From Candidatus Altarchaeales archaeon (GTDB lineage: Archaea > Altiarchaeota > Altiarchaeia > IMC4 > SCGC-AAA252-I15), in the NCBI GenBank assembly GCA_014729705.1, contig WJJK01000146.1, positions 1-20,634 on the forward strand: 20,634 nt of DNA. Direction: 5' to 3'. The notes beneath the pieces are model-generated. The model saw only the letters and a list, made by a program, of their open reading frames with translations, did not search any database and was not told the DNA's origin. The position numbers and the translations under genes were made by a program. Positions 15,322 through 20,634 of this stretch are shown in pieces; the stretch's first letter is position 1; each line of letters opens with the position of its first letter.

Positions 15322-16281
15322 ATGTCTGCACCTAATCCTACCATCGTTGCGCGCGCTGAAAAGGCCGCGGAAATCCTCAATATTAATCCTGAAGAAGTTT
15401 TGGAGATGCTAAAAGATATTGGCATCGACAACTCTGATTTTGGCTTGAAAATCCTCAACGCCGGAACTACAAATGAAGGCGATATTTGTGCTGTTCTTAT
15501 CAAAGATGTAAAAGAGGGTAACCTTTGTTTGAGGGAAAAAGCGGCGGCGGCTATTCTTAAAGGCCGTGATCCTTTCGCTGTAGAAGAGAAGAAAGCTGAG
15601 TCAAAGTCTGAATCGACAAATTCTGTCGTTGAAACTCTTGTGAAAACTATTCAAGGCAATCGTCCTATCCAGCAATGGAAGGATCGAGAGCTTTTGGAGA
15701 CCTATGATACGGATAGGGATCCAGAGATGGAACAAGAGCTTCATCGTCGAGCAAAGGCTCAGCCGTTTATTATTCTCAAGGAAAACGGAACGACCAATCC
15801 AGGGGACGAACCTATCGACATAGAAGAGTCTTTGGATTTGTTGAAGGCGGCACGTCGGGGTCGTAAGAATCCTACTATATACCCCGTAGGTGAAGTGGTG
15901 AAAAATGTGTTCATGGTCACTGAGTTGAACATGGATGATCGAATCACTGAGTTGTGTCCTCTCTGTAATGAAGCTCTTTATCGAGGGTATTGCGCTCACT
16001 GTGAGCTGAAATTCTCTGGTATGGATGACGATACCCGTGCGTATCTACGCCTTGTGTCTGAATCAGAAAAGTTCAACCTCAATAGTTTCTCGGATCGTAG
16101 AGCTGTGTGGGCTAGTGCTGTTAAGGGTCTCGATGATCTGAGAATGACATGGCCTGGGCTCTCGAAGAAGTTTGATGAGTTGAAACTGACAAATGAACTT
16201 CCAAGGCTGAGAATCATTCAGAATTTGCCGAGAAGTCAGAAGGCGGATCCATTCTACCTGGACGGCAATCGCAGCTACTAA
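15322..16281 (+). CDS. Unknown protein with central zinc ribbon, driven by a strong promoter
   Basis: AGGAG lies 6 nt before the ATG. The 319-residue protein has an N-terminal helical part (ARAEKAAEILNINPEEVLEM), an Ala/Lys-rich segment with GRDPFAVEEKKAE, a linker rich in Ser/Glu at about 90-105, and a helix region. A compact zinc ribbon follows, CPLC at C212/C215 and CAHC at C224/C227. The C-terminal 90 residues contain an Arg-rich helix and end DPFYLDGNRSY. No enzyme motif is seen. A consensus promoter with operator-like repeat, a structured leader before it and a strong terminator after it form a self-contained transcription unit, implying high and regulated expression. It could be an abundant virion or host-takeover protein; no family is recognised. 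Confidence 0.75.
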   Translation: MSAPNPTIVARAEKAAEILNINPEEVLEMLKDIGIDNSDFGLKILNAGTTNEGDICAVLIKDVKEGNLCLREKAAAAILKGRDPFAVEEKKAESKSESTNSVVETLVKTIQGNRPIQQWKDRELLETYDTDRDPEMEQELHRRAKAQPFIILKENGTTNPGDEPIDIEESLDLLKAARRGRKNPTIYPVGEVVKNVFMVTELNMDDRITELCPLCNEALYRGYCAHCELKFSGMDDDTRAYLRLVSESEKFNLNSFSDRRAVWASAVKGLDDLRMTWPGLSKKFDELKLTNELPRLRIIQNLPRSQKADPFYLDGNRSY

Positions 16282-16289
16282 GAAGAGGG

Positions 16290-16320
16290 AGGGAGCCTCG
16301 AGAGGGGCTCCCTTTATTAT
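16290..16320 (+). terminator. Strong intrinsic terminator after the 15322 gene
   Basis: AGGGAGCC (16290-16297) pairs with GGCTCCCT (16306-16313), followed by TTATTAT. It starts 9 nt after the stop codon and ends about 10 nt before the next start, so no promoter fits between it and the next gene. Confidence 0.85.
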
Positions 16321-16331
16321 GGGAGGATTTT

Positions 16332-17372
16332 ATGGCTATGTCATATACGATGGAATATAAAGGCTTCAAGGCTCAGATCATGGAAGCTAATCGCCTTGAG
16401 GGGGACTATGTGCACGGTCTACCCCCTGGGGACCCGTTGCCTGTGTATCAATCTGAAGCTTTTAAGAAATACCCGGATAACTGGATGAAAGGCCCAGGTG
16501 TTTTTATAGTACCTGTACGTCCAAATAAGGGGCTGTGGTTTGACTGGCGTGGGAATCTTAGTAACAATACAGCGATACTTCCTACGATCAAAGGATGCAA
16601 TCCTATTACGGGGATCCAAACTTCAGGCTTTCATTTGGAGCGATACGAGGAGAAATGCCCGAAACATGGGGTGGCTTTTGAAGGGGATAGGTACTGTCCG
16701 AAGTGTGAGTATAAGTGGCCTCCGCAAAATTATGTGTGCCGGGACCCTATGTGGTGGGATGGTTGGTTTAACGCGAAAGATGGTACAGTGCGCCAGTTCT
16801 TTTTCACAGAAGAGGAGATGCGGGATATCGCATCAAAACTTATTGGTAAGGAGAACACAGTCCCAGCATTTGGGTTCGCCTTCTATCGTCCTAAGGAGAT
16901 GCGCTCCGCCCCTAGAATGCGTTACAAAACTTATTCTCCATATGACGATTCTGAGTATTTGGACGGGACGGGTTCATACGTGAACTCTAAAGAAATGTAT
17001 GTTACCTACAGTAACAGTAGTAGTACTTCTGGATTATTAATGGCGTCGGATTCTTGTAGCAGTTTTTCTGATGTAGAAATCAGGCCAGATAGTGTATCCT
17101 GTCAGATAGGGGGTATTTTAAGGTCTAAGGAATCAAGGGACCTGACGATCTCTAAGAAGGCTGTGAAGGAAGTGTCTGTCGGTGCCGGAGCAAAGATAGA
17201 TCAAAATCTTGACCCAGATCCATATGATTTAGATTCATGGAAGGACACACCTGACGCCTCTATGACGATTTATTTTGTTTTTCAGGAGAAGCTAGAGGAG
17301 TTGAAGGCTGGTGGGATGAAAAGTCTCGAGGGAAAAGAAGAAGGGATGCTGGAAGGTCTTCCTGTAGGTTGA
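16332..17372 (+). CDS. Conserved unknown protein with zinc-binding motif (GLPPGDPLPV family)
   Basis: GGGAGG lies 5 nt upstream of ATG 16332. The 346-residue protein carries HGLPPGDPLPVYQ near residue 28, KGPGVFIVPV, a Trp-rich strand GLWFDWRG, and a zinc site CPKH (C109, H112) with YCPKC (C122, C125). WPPQNYVC and MWWDGWFNAKDGTVRQFFF follow, then NTVPAFGFAFYRPKE. I recall these blocks from a family of uncharacterised phage and bacterial proteins, but know no function. A Ser/Tyr-rich stretch at about 205-260 looks like a loop insertion. The C-terminal part has VGAGAKIDQNL and SMTIYFVFQEKLEEL. No membrane or signal segment is present. Its gene is bracketed by terminators on both sides, so it must depend on readthrough or on an unseen promoter. 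Confidence 0.75.
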   Translation: MAMSYTMEYKGFKAQIMEANRLEGDYVHGLPPGDPLPVYQSEAFKKYPDNWMKGPGVFIVPVRPNKGLWFDWRGNLSNNTAILPTIKGCNPITGIQTSGFHLERYEEKCPKHGVAFEGDRYCPKCEYKWPPQNYVCRDPMWWDGWFNAKDGTVRQFFFTEEEMRDIASKLIGKENTVPAFGFAFYRPKEMRSAPRMRYKTYSPYDDSEYLDGTGSYVNSKEMYVTYSNSSSTSGLLMASDSCSSFSDVEIRPDSVSCQIGGILRSKESRDLTISKKAVKEVSVGAGAKIDQNLDPDPYDLDSWKDTPDASMTIYFVFQEKLEELKAGGMKSLEGKEEGMLEGLPVG

Positions 17373-17402
17373 CATAAGACACATGTAATGATCTGTTCAT
17401 TT

Positions 17403-17433
17403 AGGGTCCTCTGATTAAGAGGACCCTTTTCTT
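17403..17433 (+). terminator. Strong intrinsic terminator after the 16332 gene
   Basis: AGGGTCCTC (17403-17411) pairs perfectly with GAGGACCCT (17419-17427) around a 7-nt loop, followed by TTTCTTAT. It ends about 15 nt before the start of the next gene. Confidence 0.9.
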
Positions 17434-17447
17434 ATGGAATCGGTGCT

Positions 17448-17729
17448 ATGAATTTGAAATGCATTCTTCAGGAACAGCGCCGTCAGATGGAAGAGTATAA
17501 GTGGCTTCGATCTGAAGAAGCTGGTGTCGACCTAGGAGAAACAGCATTATTGGATTGGGTGTATAGGTTTGCGGCGGATTTTAGAACTTGGGCTGAAAGT
17601 ATCCCCATAGAGTGTATATCTTGCGGAGAATGCATGACAGGGGAGACAGGCCTCGAGTGTATGCATCCTTTCAATCGTAGACGTTTAGAGCTCACAGACA
17701 ACCTTTATAAACCTAAGTCTGACACCTAA
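17448..17729 (+). CDS. Small Cys-rich protein (93 aa), unknown function
   Basis: ATG 17448 follows a terminator hairpin by about 15 nt; only a weak GGAA-type ribosome site is seen. The protein has an N-terminal helix (LQEQRRQMEEYKWLRSEE) followed by AGVDLGETALLDWVYRFA and FRTWAESIP, a pattern I associate with a small domain common in bacteria and phages (SE-A-G-x-D-x-G ... A-x3-W). A zinc-like CISCGECMTGETGLECMHPF (four Cys and a His) follows, then a short basic tail. It is probably a small metal-binding adaptor. The role is unknown. Confidence 0.7.
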   Translation: MNLKCILQEQRRQMEEYKWLRSEEAGVDLGETALLDWVYRFAADFRTWAESIPIECISCGECMTGETGLECMHPFNRRRLELTDNLYKPKSDT

Positions 17730-17751
17730 TTATCTATTCATACAGTTGCAT

Positions 17752-17821
17752 ATGTGTCTTACGAGAGTGAACGGGAAAGCCCACGACTTTAGCCGTGGGA
17801 GCAGTCACGTAAGAGACACAT
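17752..17821 (+). ncRNA. Structured RNA resembling an IS200/IS605 right end / omega-RNA scaffold
   Basis: In the gap between two small genes, an outer helix pairs 17752-17762 plus GTGA (17767-17770) with TCAC (17805-17808) plus 17809-17821, interrupted by a GAGA bulge and a 2-nt bulge. Inside sits a hairpin CCCACG (17780-17785) / CGTGGG (17794-17799) with loop ACTTTAGC, preceded by ACGGGAAAG. The series GGGAAAGCCC, a CTTTAG-type loop, CGTGGGAG, then TCAC is what I know from the 3' ends of IS200/IS605 transposons, where TnpB guide RNAs end and the guide begins. Bases after 17808 would be the guide. TTAC, a known target/TAM sequence for this group, lies at 17759-17762. No TnpA or TnpB gene is in the window. 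The resemblance rests on memory of the family; an unrelated regulatory hairpin is possible. Confidence 0.45.
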
Positions 17822-17867
17822 TTAGTACAGAGGCTCTGTAAATATCCGTTAGGCTATGAGGCAGAGC

Positions 17868-17897
17868 AAGGGAGGTTTGATTGCCTCCCTTTTCTTC
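17868..17897 (+). terminator. Strong intrinsic terminator before the 17909 gene
   Basis: AAGGGAGG (17868-17875) pairs perfectly with CCTCCCTT (17884-17891) around an 8-nt loop, followed by TTCTT. Just upstream GCTCTG (17833-17838) can pair with CAGAGC (17862-17867), forming an adjoining larger hairpin. It probably ends the RNA that includes the 17752 element. Confidence 0.88.
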
Positions 17898-17908
17898 TGG
17901 AGAATACT

Positions 17909-18211
17909 ATGAAGCCCTATTGTTTTCGCTGTTTTACACAAGACCCCTATCCTGCTCAAGCTGATACAGGAGACGTCATATACTGGTTCAGGCTTTTTGG
18001 AGAGGATGATGATGAGTTGTGTACTATCGGCTTAGATACTGAAGGAGATGTGGCTCCTATGTTTATGGGAGTCGCCGATAAAGATTTTGATTATGATGAA
18101 AGTTATAAGATTCTATGCCCCGATTGCGCAGCGTTAGAAGCTGAGCAAGAAGAATCCCTATATGAAGATGAGGATTGGGATGCAGACGACGAAGATGAGT
18201 ACTTAATCTAA
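17909..18211 (+). CDS. Small acidic Zn-ribbon protein (100 aa), unknown function
   Basis: GGAG lies 6 nt upstream of ATG. The protein starts MKPYCFRCFTQDPYP, with CFRC (C5, C8) and a second pair CPDC near residue 70 making a four-cysteine zinc site around a middle domain with Trp/Phe (IYWFRLFGEDDDE). The last 25 residues are almost all Asp/Glu with a terminal YLI, a DNA-mimic-like acidic tail. It ends in the inverted repeat shared with the opposing gene. The acidic tail could bind a basic host protein; this is inference. Confidence 0.72.
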   Translation: MKPYCFRCFTQDPYPAQADTGDVIYWFRLFGEDDDELCTIGLDTEGDVAPMFMGVADKDFDYDESYKILCPDCAALEAEQEESLYEDEDWDADDEDEYLI

Positions 18212-18217
18212 GTACTC
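18197..18217. terminator. Bidirectional hairpin over convergent stop codons
   Basis: GAGTACTT (18197-18204) and AAGTACTC (18210-18217) form a perfect 8-bp inverted repeat with a 5-nt loop. The rightward stop TAA (18209-18211) and leftward stop TAG (18210-18208) both fall in it. There is no clear U-run, so termination in either direction is likely but may be partial. Confidence 0.6.
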
Positions 18218-18606
18218 CGTTTAGTGCGCTTGGTAGGTTTCTTACTTGTTTTCTTTATAGCTTTTTTCTTAATGGGCCACCCATTAATGGCCCCTATGTT
18301 TTTCTTCACCATTTCATACGCTCCACGAACAGCACTGCTCATAACGTCCATCTGAGCGTGATTCATCACGAAAATATCTTCTTTATCCGGATACATGCGT
18401 GTGTAAGCACATGCTGTTAAATATGTTGCACCCTCTACAAGTTCGTGATGTAGATAGTCCAAAAAAGTCTCATCATCATATTTGTAATTGATGACTATCT
18501 GTTTTGAAGCAAGATCACACTCTCCTCCAAAGATGGAATCATCACGCCTCACACGCATGCATTTCCAGGATTGTCCAAACCAAGTGAAGTCGCATTCTTC
18601 CTTCAT
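18208..18606 (-). CDS. Putative zincin-like protein with HExxE motif
   Basis: This is the only leftward gene. The frame is open to a TTG at 18711, but that start has no ribosome site; ATG 18606, with AAGG about 8 nt upstream, begins just before the recognisable domain and is preferred (132 residues). The sequence reads FTWFGQSWKCMRVRRDD, then GGECDLASKQIVINY, then DETFLDYLHHELVEGATYL. The last part resembles the active-site helix of small phage zincins, where HExxH is usual; here it is HELVE, with Glu in place of the second His. A helix follows with MNHAQMDVMSSAVRG, whose His might be a further ligand. The C-terminus is strongly Lys/Arg/Thr-rich (KKAIKKTSKKPTKRTKR), suggesting nucleic-acid binding. 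Proteolytic activity is unproven. Confidence 0.65.
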   Translation of the reverse strand: MKEECDFTWFGQSWKCMRVRRDDSIFGGECDLASKQIVINYKYDDETFLDYLHHELVEGATYLTACAYTRMYPDKEDIFVMNHAQMDVMSSAVRGAYEMVKKNIGAINGWPIKKKAIKKTSKKPTKRTKRST

Positions 18607-18780
18607 AACAGCAGCCTTTTCTAGAGCCGTATGCATTCTATGATAAGGTAGGGCTATTAAGAGATTATGGTTCAGTCCAATTCGGCCATAATCTTCTAAT
18701 AAGTCGGCCAACAGTTAATCGTTGAAGCGCTAAAATGGCCTCAGGATTTCAGACGGCAGAGCTATGAGGTAAGAAAAAAC

Positions 18781-18809
18781 TTTAACATTTGGTTGACGGT
18801 TCGTATATT
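18781..18809 (+). promoter_or_regulatory. Putative promoter (TTTAAC, 17 nt, TATATT) for the phosphoesterase
   Basis: TTTAAC (18781-18786) and TATATT (18804-18809) are 17 nt apart in the divergent gap. The -10 context TCGTATATTCGG matches that at 7794-7805, and CTTTA precedes TATATT by exactly 24 nt in both. Small hairpins follow in the leader: AGCTT/AAGCT at about 18820 and TCGAT/ATCGA at about 18835. The remaining gap (18607-18780) shows no gene. Confidence 0.45.
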
Positions 18810-18863
18810 CGGCCAAAGGGAGCTTCCTAAAGCTTCGATATGGACATAATCGAGGGGTAAAGC

Positions 18864-20102
18864 ATGAGGAAGAGTGCACCGAAAAAGCTAAAGCTGACAC
18901 CCGGCAAAAAGATGAGACTAAATGTGGATTCTAATGGTGGGGCTCAAGAAGTAGACGAGACTAAATCTCTCCTAGGAGACATAGGTCGTTTAGAGGATGA
19001 GAATAGGAAACTTCGAAGCGAACTTAAATCGACCCGCCGCGGTTCTACACTTTTTAGCTTGCTGTCAGATACGATACATAATCAACCTCCTTTTTCTACG
19101 TTCACGCCATATTCAAGTATCATTCAGAAAAAAGGCAAGGTAAAAGAGTCAGCTATGCTGGTGCTCTCTGATTCTCATGGAGACCAGGAAATTCTTGGTA
19201 AGAGAGTCCAGAATCTTGAAGAGTACAATTTCGATATAGCGTGCCTTCGTGCAGAGCGTATAGTAGACACGACTGTCAGCCACCTTATCGATAACATGAA
19301 AAACTATAAGTTTGAGAGGCTGTATATAGCGGGTCTAGGCGACTACGTGAATGGAGATATCCATAACGCCACAGAGCACAGTAAGTGGCGTAACAGTCTT
19401 AAAAACTCCATGGGTATGGGAGAGCTCATAGCCATGATGATTACTGACTTGTCCAGGTATTTCCCGGAGATCGTATTTTGTAGCGTTTCTGGGAACCATG
19501 GTAGACGCTCTTTCAAGAAGGACTATCGTGGAGCTCAGAATAACTGGGACTATCTGGTGGCGATGCATGCAGCGACACGTCTTAGGAATCTCGTTGAGTC
19601 TGGGCGTTGTAAGATAGTAGTGCCTGATTCTTGGTCTATGGGTTTATCCGTGTATGACTGGAACTTTGTGCTGAATCATGGAGATGACGTCCGATCTTGG
19701 AATTCAATACCGCACTACGGTATTGAGCGGAAAACTAGGAGGCTTGGAGCTATAGGTGCTGTGCAAGGGACGACACCAAATTATTTTCTATACGGACATT
19801 TTCATACAGCATCTACTACACAGCATACAACAGGAGAAGTAATCCTAAATGGCTCATGGGCAGCTACGGATGAATATGCTCTTAATAGTTTGGGGGCGTA
19901 CTCAGAACCGTTCCAGTGGCTTCTTGGGGTACACCCAAATTATGGAGTTACTTGGCGGATGCCTATAAAACTACGTAAGGGTACATTAGCAGAGGAAGCT
20001 AAAAAGAAGAGTCGGTACGCCATTACGCTCTTTGAGGATCATGAGCAGGCTGAAGGTGATATCGTTTTCAGGGAACGTAATGATAAGAAAATCTACCTAT
20101 AA
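18864..20102 (+). CDS. Calcineurin-like metallophosphoesterase
   Basis: GAGGGG lies 6 nt before ATG. The 412-residue protein has a basic N-terminus, a short coiled coil (DIGRLEDENRKLRSEL, about 35-52), then the full set of metallophosphoesterase motifs. These are DSHGD (D103, H105), GLGDYVNG (D160), SGNHGRR (N211, H212), LNHGDD (H272) and GHFHT (H312, H314). These residues hold two metal ions that hydrolyse phosphoester bonds. The family includes Mre11/SbcD nucleases and phosphatases; phage members have been proposed to act in DNA processing or dephosphorylation. Inserted segments (AQNNWDYLVAMHAATRL, the WNSIPHYGIERKT region) differ from SbcD, and no SbcC-like ATPase is nearby. It is followed by the RNA-rich region with no protein genes. 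Confidence 0.92.
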   Translation: MRKSAPKKLKLTPGKKMRLNVDSNGGAQEVDETKSLLGDIGRLEDENRKLRSELKSTRRGSTLFSLLSDTIHNQPPFSTFTPYSSIIQKKGKVKESAMLVLSDSHGDQEILGKRVQNLEEYNFDIACLRAERIVDTTVSHLIDNMKNYKFERLYIAGLGDYVNGDIHNATEHSKWRNSLKNSMGMGELIAMMITDLSRYFPEIVFCSVSGNHGRRSFKKDYRGAQNNWDYLVAMHAATRLRNLVESGRCKIVVPDSWSMGLSVYDWNFVLNHGDDVRSWNSIPHYGIERKTRRLGAIGAVQGTTPNYFLYGHFHTASTTQHTTGEVILNGSWAATDEYALNSLGAYSEPFQWLLGVHPNYGVTWRMPIKLRKGTLAEEAKKKSRYAITLFEDHEQAEGDIVFRERNDKKIYL

Positions 20103-20115
20103 TTGGGTTTTAGAG

Positions 20116-20174
20116 CCAATAGAGGCCTGGTGTCAAAAAAGTGCATAAAAGTATTGACAAGAGGTCTCTATTGG
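20116..20174. repeat. 21-bp inverted repeat overlapping a promoter -35 (candidate operator)
   Basis: The arms 20116-20136 and 20154-20174 match at 18 of 21 positions with a 17-nt A-rich centre. The right arm starts with the -35 TTGACA; the left arm has the same hexamer on the other strand. It could be an operator or a hairpin at the end of the phosphoesterase mRNA, though no U-run follows. Confidence 0.6.
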
Positions 20175-20183
20175 TGTTATATT
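20154..20183 (+). promoter_or_regulatory. Strong sigma-70-type promoter for the tRNA-like RNA
   Basis: TTGACA (20154-20159) is followed after 18 nt by TATATT (20178-20183), or after 17 nt by TTATAT. Transcription would start near 20190. There is no protein gene downstream before the window end, so it serves an RNA. Confidence 0.75.
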
Positions 20184-20210
20184 CTGTATTCAGTGCTTGA
20201 GAGGCACACT

Positions 20211-20374
20211 AGTTCATTGACATACGGTTCAGCACTTCACTTTAGAAGCTTACATGGAATAATTCTTTTAGCTCAGTGAAGAGCGCGAGACTGTTAATCT
20301 TGAGGTCGTGGTGTCGAAGCCACAGAGAATCCCCGAGCTTCCATAACTCGTGCTGAACCGCATATCAATGAATT
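20211..20374 (+). repeat. 25-bp inverted repeat enclosing the tRNA-like sequence
   Basis: Arms 20211-20235 and 20350-20374 match at 22 of 25 positions, with the innermost 11 bp (GGTTCAGCAC region) perfect. In RNA this would be a long stalk holding the tRNA-like fold at its tip, like RNase III processing stalks around rRNA. CTTCACT (20234-20240) can alternatively pair with AGTGAAG in the D-arm of the tRNA (20275-20281). Confidence 0.8.
20262..20331 (+). tRNA. tRNA-Asn(GUU)-like gene with shortened D and T loops
   Basis: A cloverleaf can be drawn. The acceptor ATTCTTT (20262-20268) pairs with AGAGAAT (20324-20330), and the D stem is GCTC/GAGC (20271-20284). The anticodon stem is CGAGA/TCTTG with loop CTGTTAA, anticodon GTT at 20293-20295. 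The variable loop is AGGTC and the T stem GTGGT/GCCAC. All stems pair, with G-T wobbles. The D loop is only AGTGAA, lacking the G18-G19 pair, and the T loop is GTCGAA, one base short of the usual seven. No CCA is encoded; the base after the acceptor is C, unlike the usual G in tRNA-Asn. It may be a real divergent phage tRNA, a decaying one, or a tRNA mimic. Confidence 0.6.
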
Positions 20375-20400
20375 GATCTTTGAAAATCTGTCCACTCTTT

Positions 20401-20430
20401 ACTGTTGGGGCTTTTAACAGTTTCAATAAT
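20401..20430 (+). terminator. Weak hairpin after the tRNA-like RNA
   Basis: ACTGTT (20401-20406) pairs with AACAGT (20416-20421), followed by TTCAATAATTTT. The 6-bp stem is AU-rich, so termination is probably inefficient. Confidence 0.35.
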
Positions 20431-20446
20431 TTTATAGAAATTTAGC

Positions 20447-20480
20447 AAAAACAAATAAATTTTAGTTTTTATTTGTTTTT
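20447..20480. terminator. AT-rich 13-bp perfect inverted repeat with T-run
   Basis: The arms 20447-20459 and 20468-20480 are perfect complements containing a single G-C pair, with an 8-nt loop and a run of T at the 3' side. It may end the tRNA-like transcript, possibly in both directions, or act as an AT-rich upstream element for the promoter that follows it. Confidence 0.5.
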
Positions 20481-20500
20481 TTAACGCAAAAGGGTATATT
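20473..20500 (+). promoter_or_regulatory. Putative promoter for the terminal hairpin RNA
   Basis: TTGTTT (20473-20478) and TATATT (20495-20500) are 16 nt apart, directly after a very AT-rich block. The -10 is the same hexamer as at the other promoters of the window. The -35 is weak. Confidence 0.5.
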
Positions 20501-20506
20501 ATAGTA

Positions 20507-20634
20507 ACCTCACAGTGGCGTAGCTGCATATCCGCCGTAGGCGGATATGACTGGATGCTAAGATTTAATAAATCTTTGAGGATACCCTTAGTTCAAGGGG
20601 AATTAAAGCCTGTGGAGAAAGTGTAAGACCAAAG
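20507..20634 (+). ncRNA. Multi-hairpin RNA of unknown class (3' end outside window)
   Basis: Downstream of the 20495 promoter three hairpins follow closely: CATATCCGCC/GGCGGATATG (20527-20549, 10 bp, 3-nt loop), AAGATTT/AAATCTT (20560-20576) and CCCTT/AAGGG (20585-20599). No reading frame is visible. It is either a long structured leader for a gene beyond the window or a small RNA. Confidence 0.5.

Noticed and set aside
15246..15335. 29-codon leader ORF overlapping the start of the 15322 gene
   Set aside because: It has no ribosome site and its codons coincide with the stem-loops of the leader.
18607..18711. N-terminal extension of the leftward gene to TTG 18711
   Set aside because: The frame is open, but there is no ribosome site at the TTG and the recognisable domain begins just after ATG 18606. 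It cannot be fully excluded.
20447..20480. Replication origin at the AT-rich inverted repeat
   Set aside because: There are no iterons or DnaA-type boxes; a terminator or promoter-upstream element explains it more simply.
1..20634. CRISPR array or intact insertion sequence
   Set aside because: No regularly spaced direct repeats and no transposase gene were found on either strand.

Overview
The window is a stretch of a double-stranded DNA bacteriophage genome, probably a large lytic phage. It has tightly packed genes almost all on one strand, 1-20 nt start/stop overlaps, phage-type replication enzymes, a tail-fibre-like protein, a tRNA-like gene and many small Zn-ribbon proteins. The host cannot be named. 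Shine-Dalgarno sequences of the GGAG type and TTGACA/TATATT promoters fit a bacterial host with ordinary sigma-70-like transcription.

Region 1 (1-13176) is one long rightward replication and DNA-metabolism operon: the C-terminal part of a SNF2-type helicase; a protein that looks like a helicase loader with a decayed ATP site; a DnaB-like helicase; a CHC2 zinc-finger protein lacking a primase catalytic domain; a family A DNA polymerase with 3'-5' exonuclease and an unusual C-terminal extension; a sigma-factor-like protein; a SLOG/DprA-like Rossmann protein; two proteins of unknown function (one with a split Zn motif); a full-length NAD+-dependent DNA ligase; two small unknown proteins; and a ParB-like protein. 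A weak hairpin terminator follows.

Region 2 (13410-15155) holds a tail-fibre-like structural protein with internal repeats and a small partner protein.

Region 3 (15165-18211) opens with a consensus promoter overlapped by an inverted repeat and a structured leader RNA. It continues with four genes separated by strong intrinsic terminators that sit just upstream of the next ribosome binding site. Between two of them, at 17752-17821, lies a structured RNA resembling the right end (omega-RNA scaffold) of IS200/IS605 elements, with no TnpB gene in the window.

Region 4 (18197-20102) has the only leftward gene, a putative HExxE zincin-like protein that meets its rightward neighbour tail to tail inside a perfect inverted repeat. 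A short divergent control region and a calcineurin-like phosphoesterase follow.

Region 5 (20103-20634) has no protein gene. It carries a strong promoter with a 21-bp inverted repeat over its -35, a tRNA-Asn(GUU)-like sequence inside a 25-bp inverted repeat, an AT-rich hairpin, and a second promoter reading into another multi-hairpin RNA that runs off the window.

The most unusual content is RNA-level: the omega-RNA-like element, the leader at 15207-15321, the caged tRNA-like gene and the terminal hairpin RNA. On the protein side, the degenerate loader, the Cys-containing Walker A of the helicase and the polymerase tail stand out. All family calls come from motif reading, not database searches.
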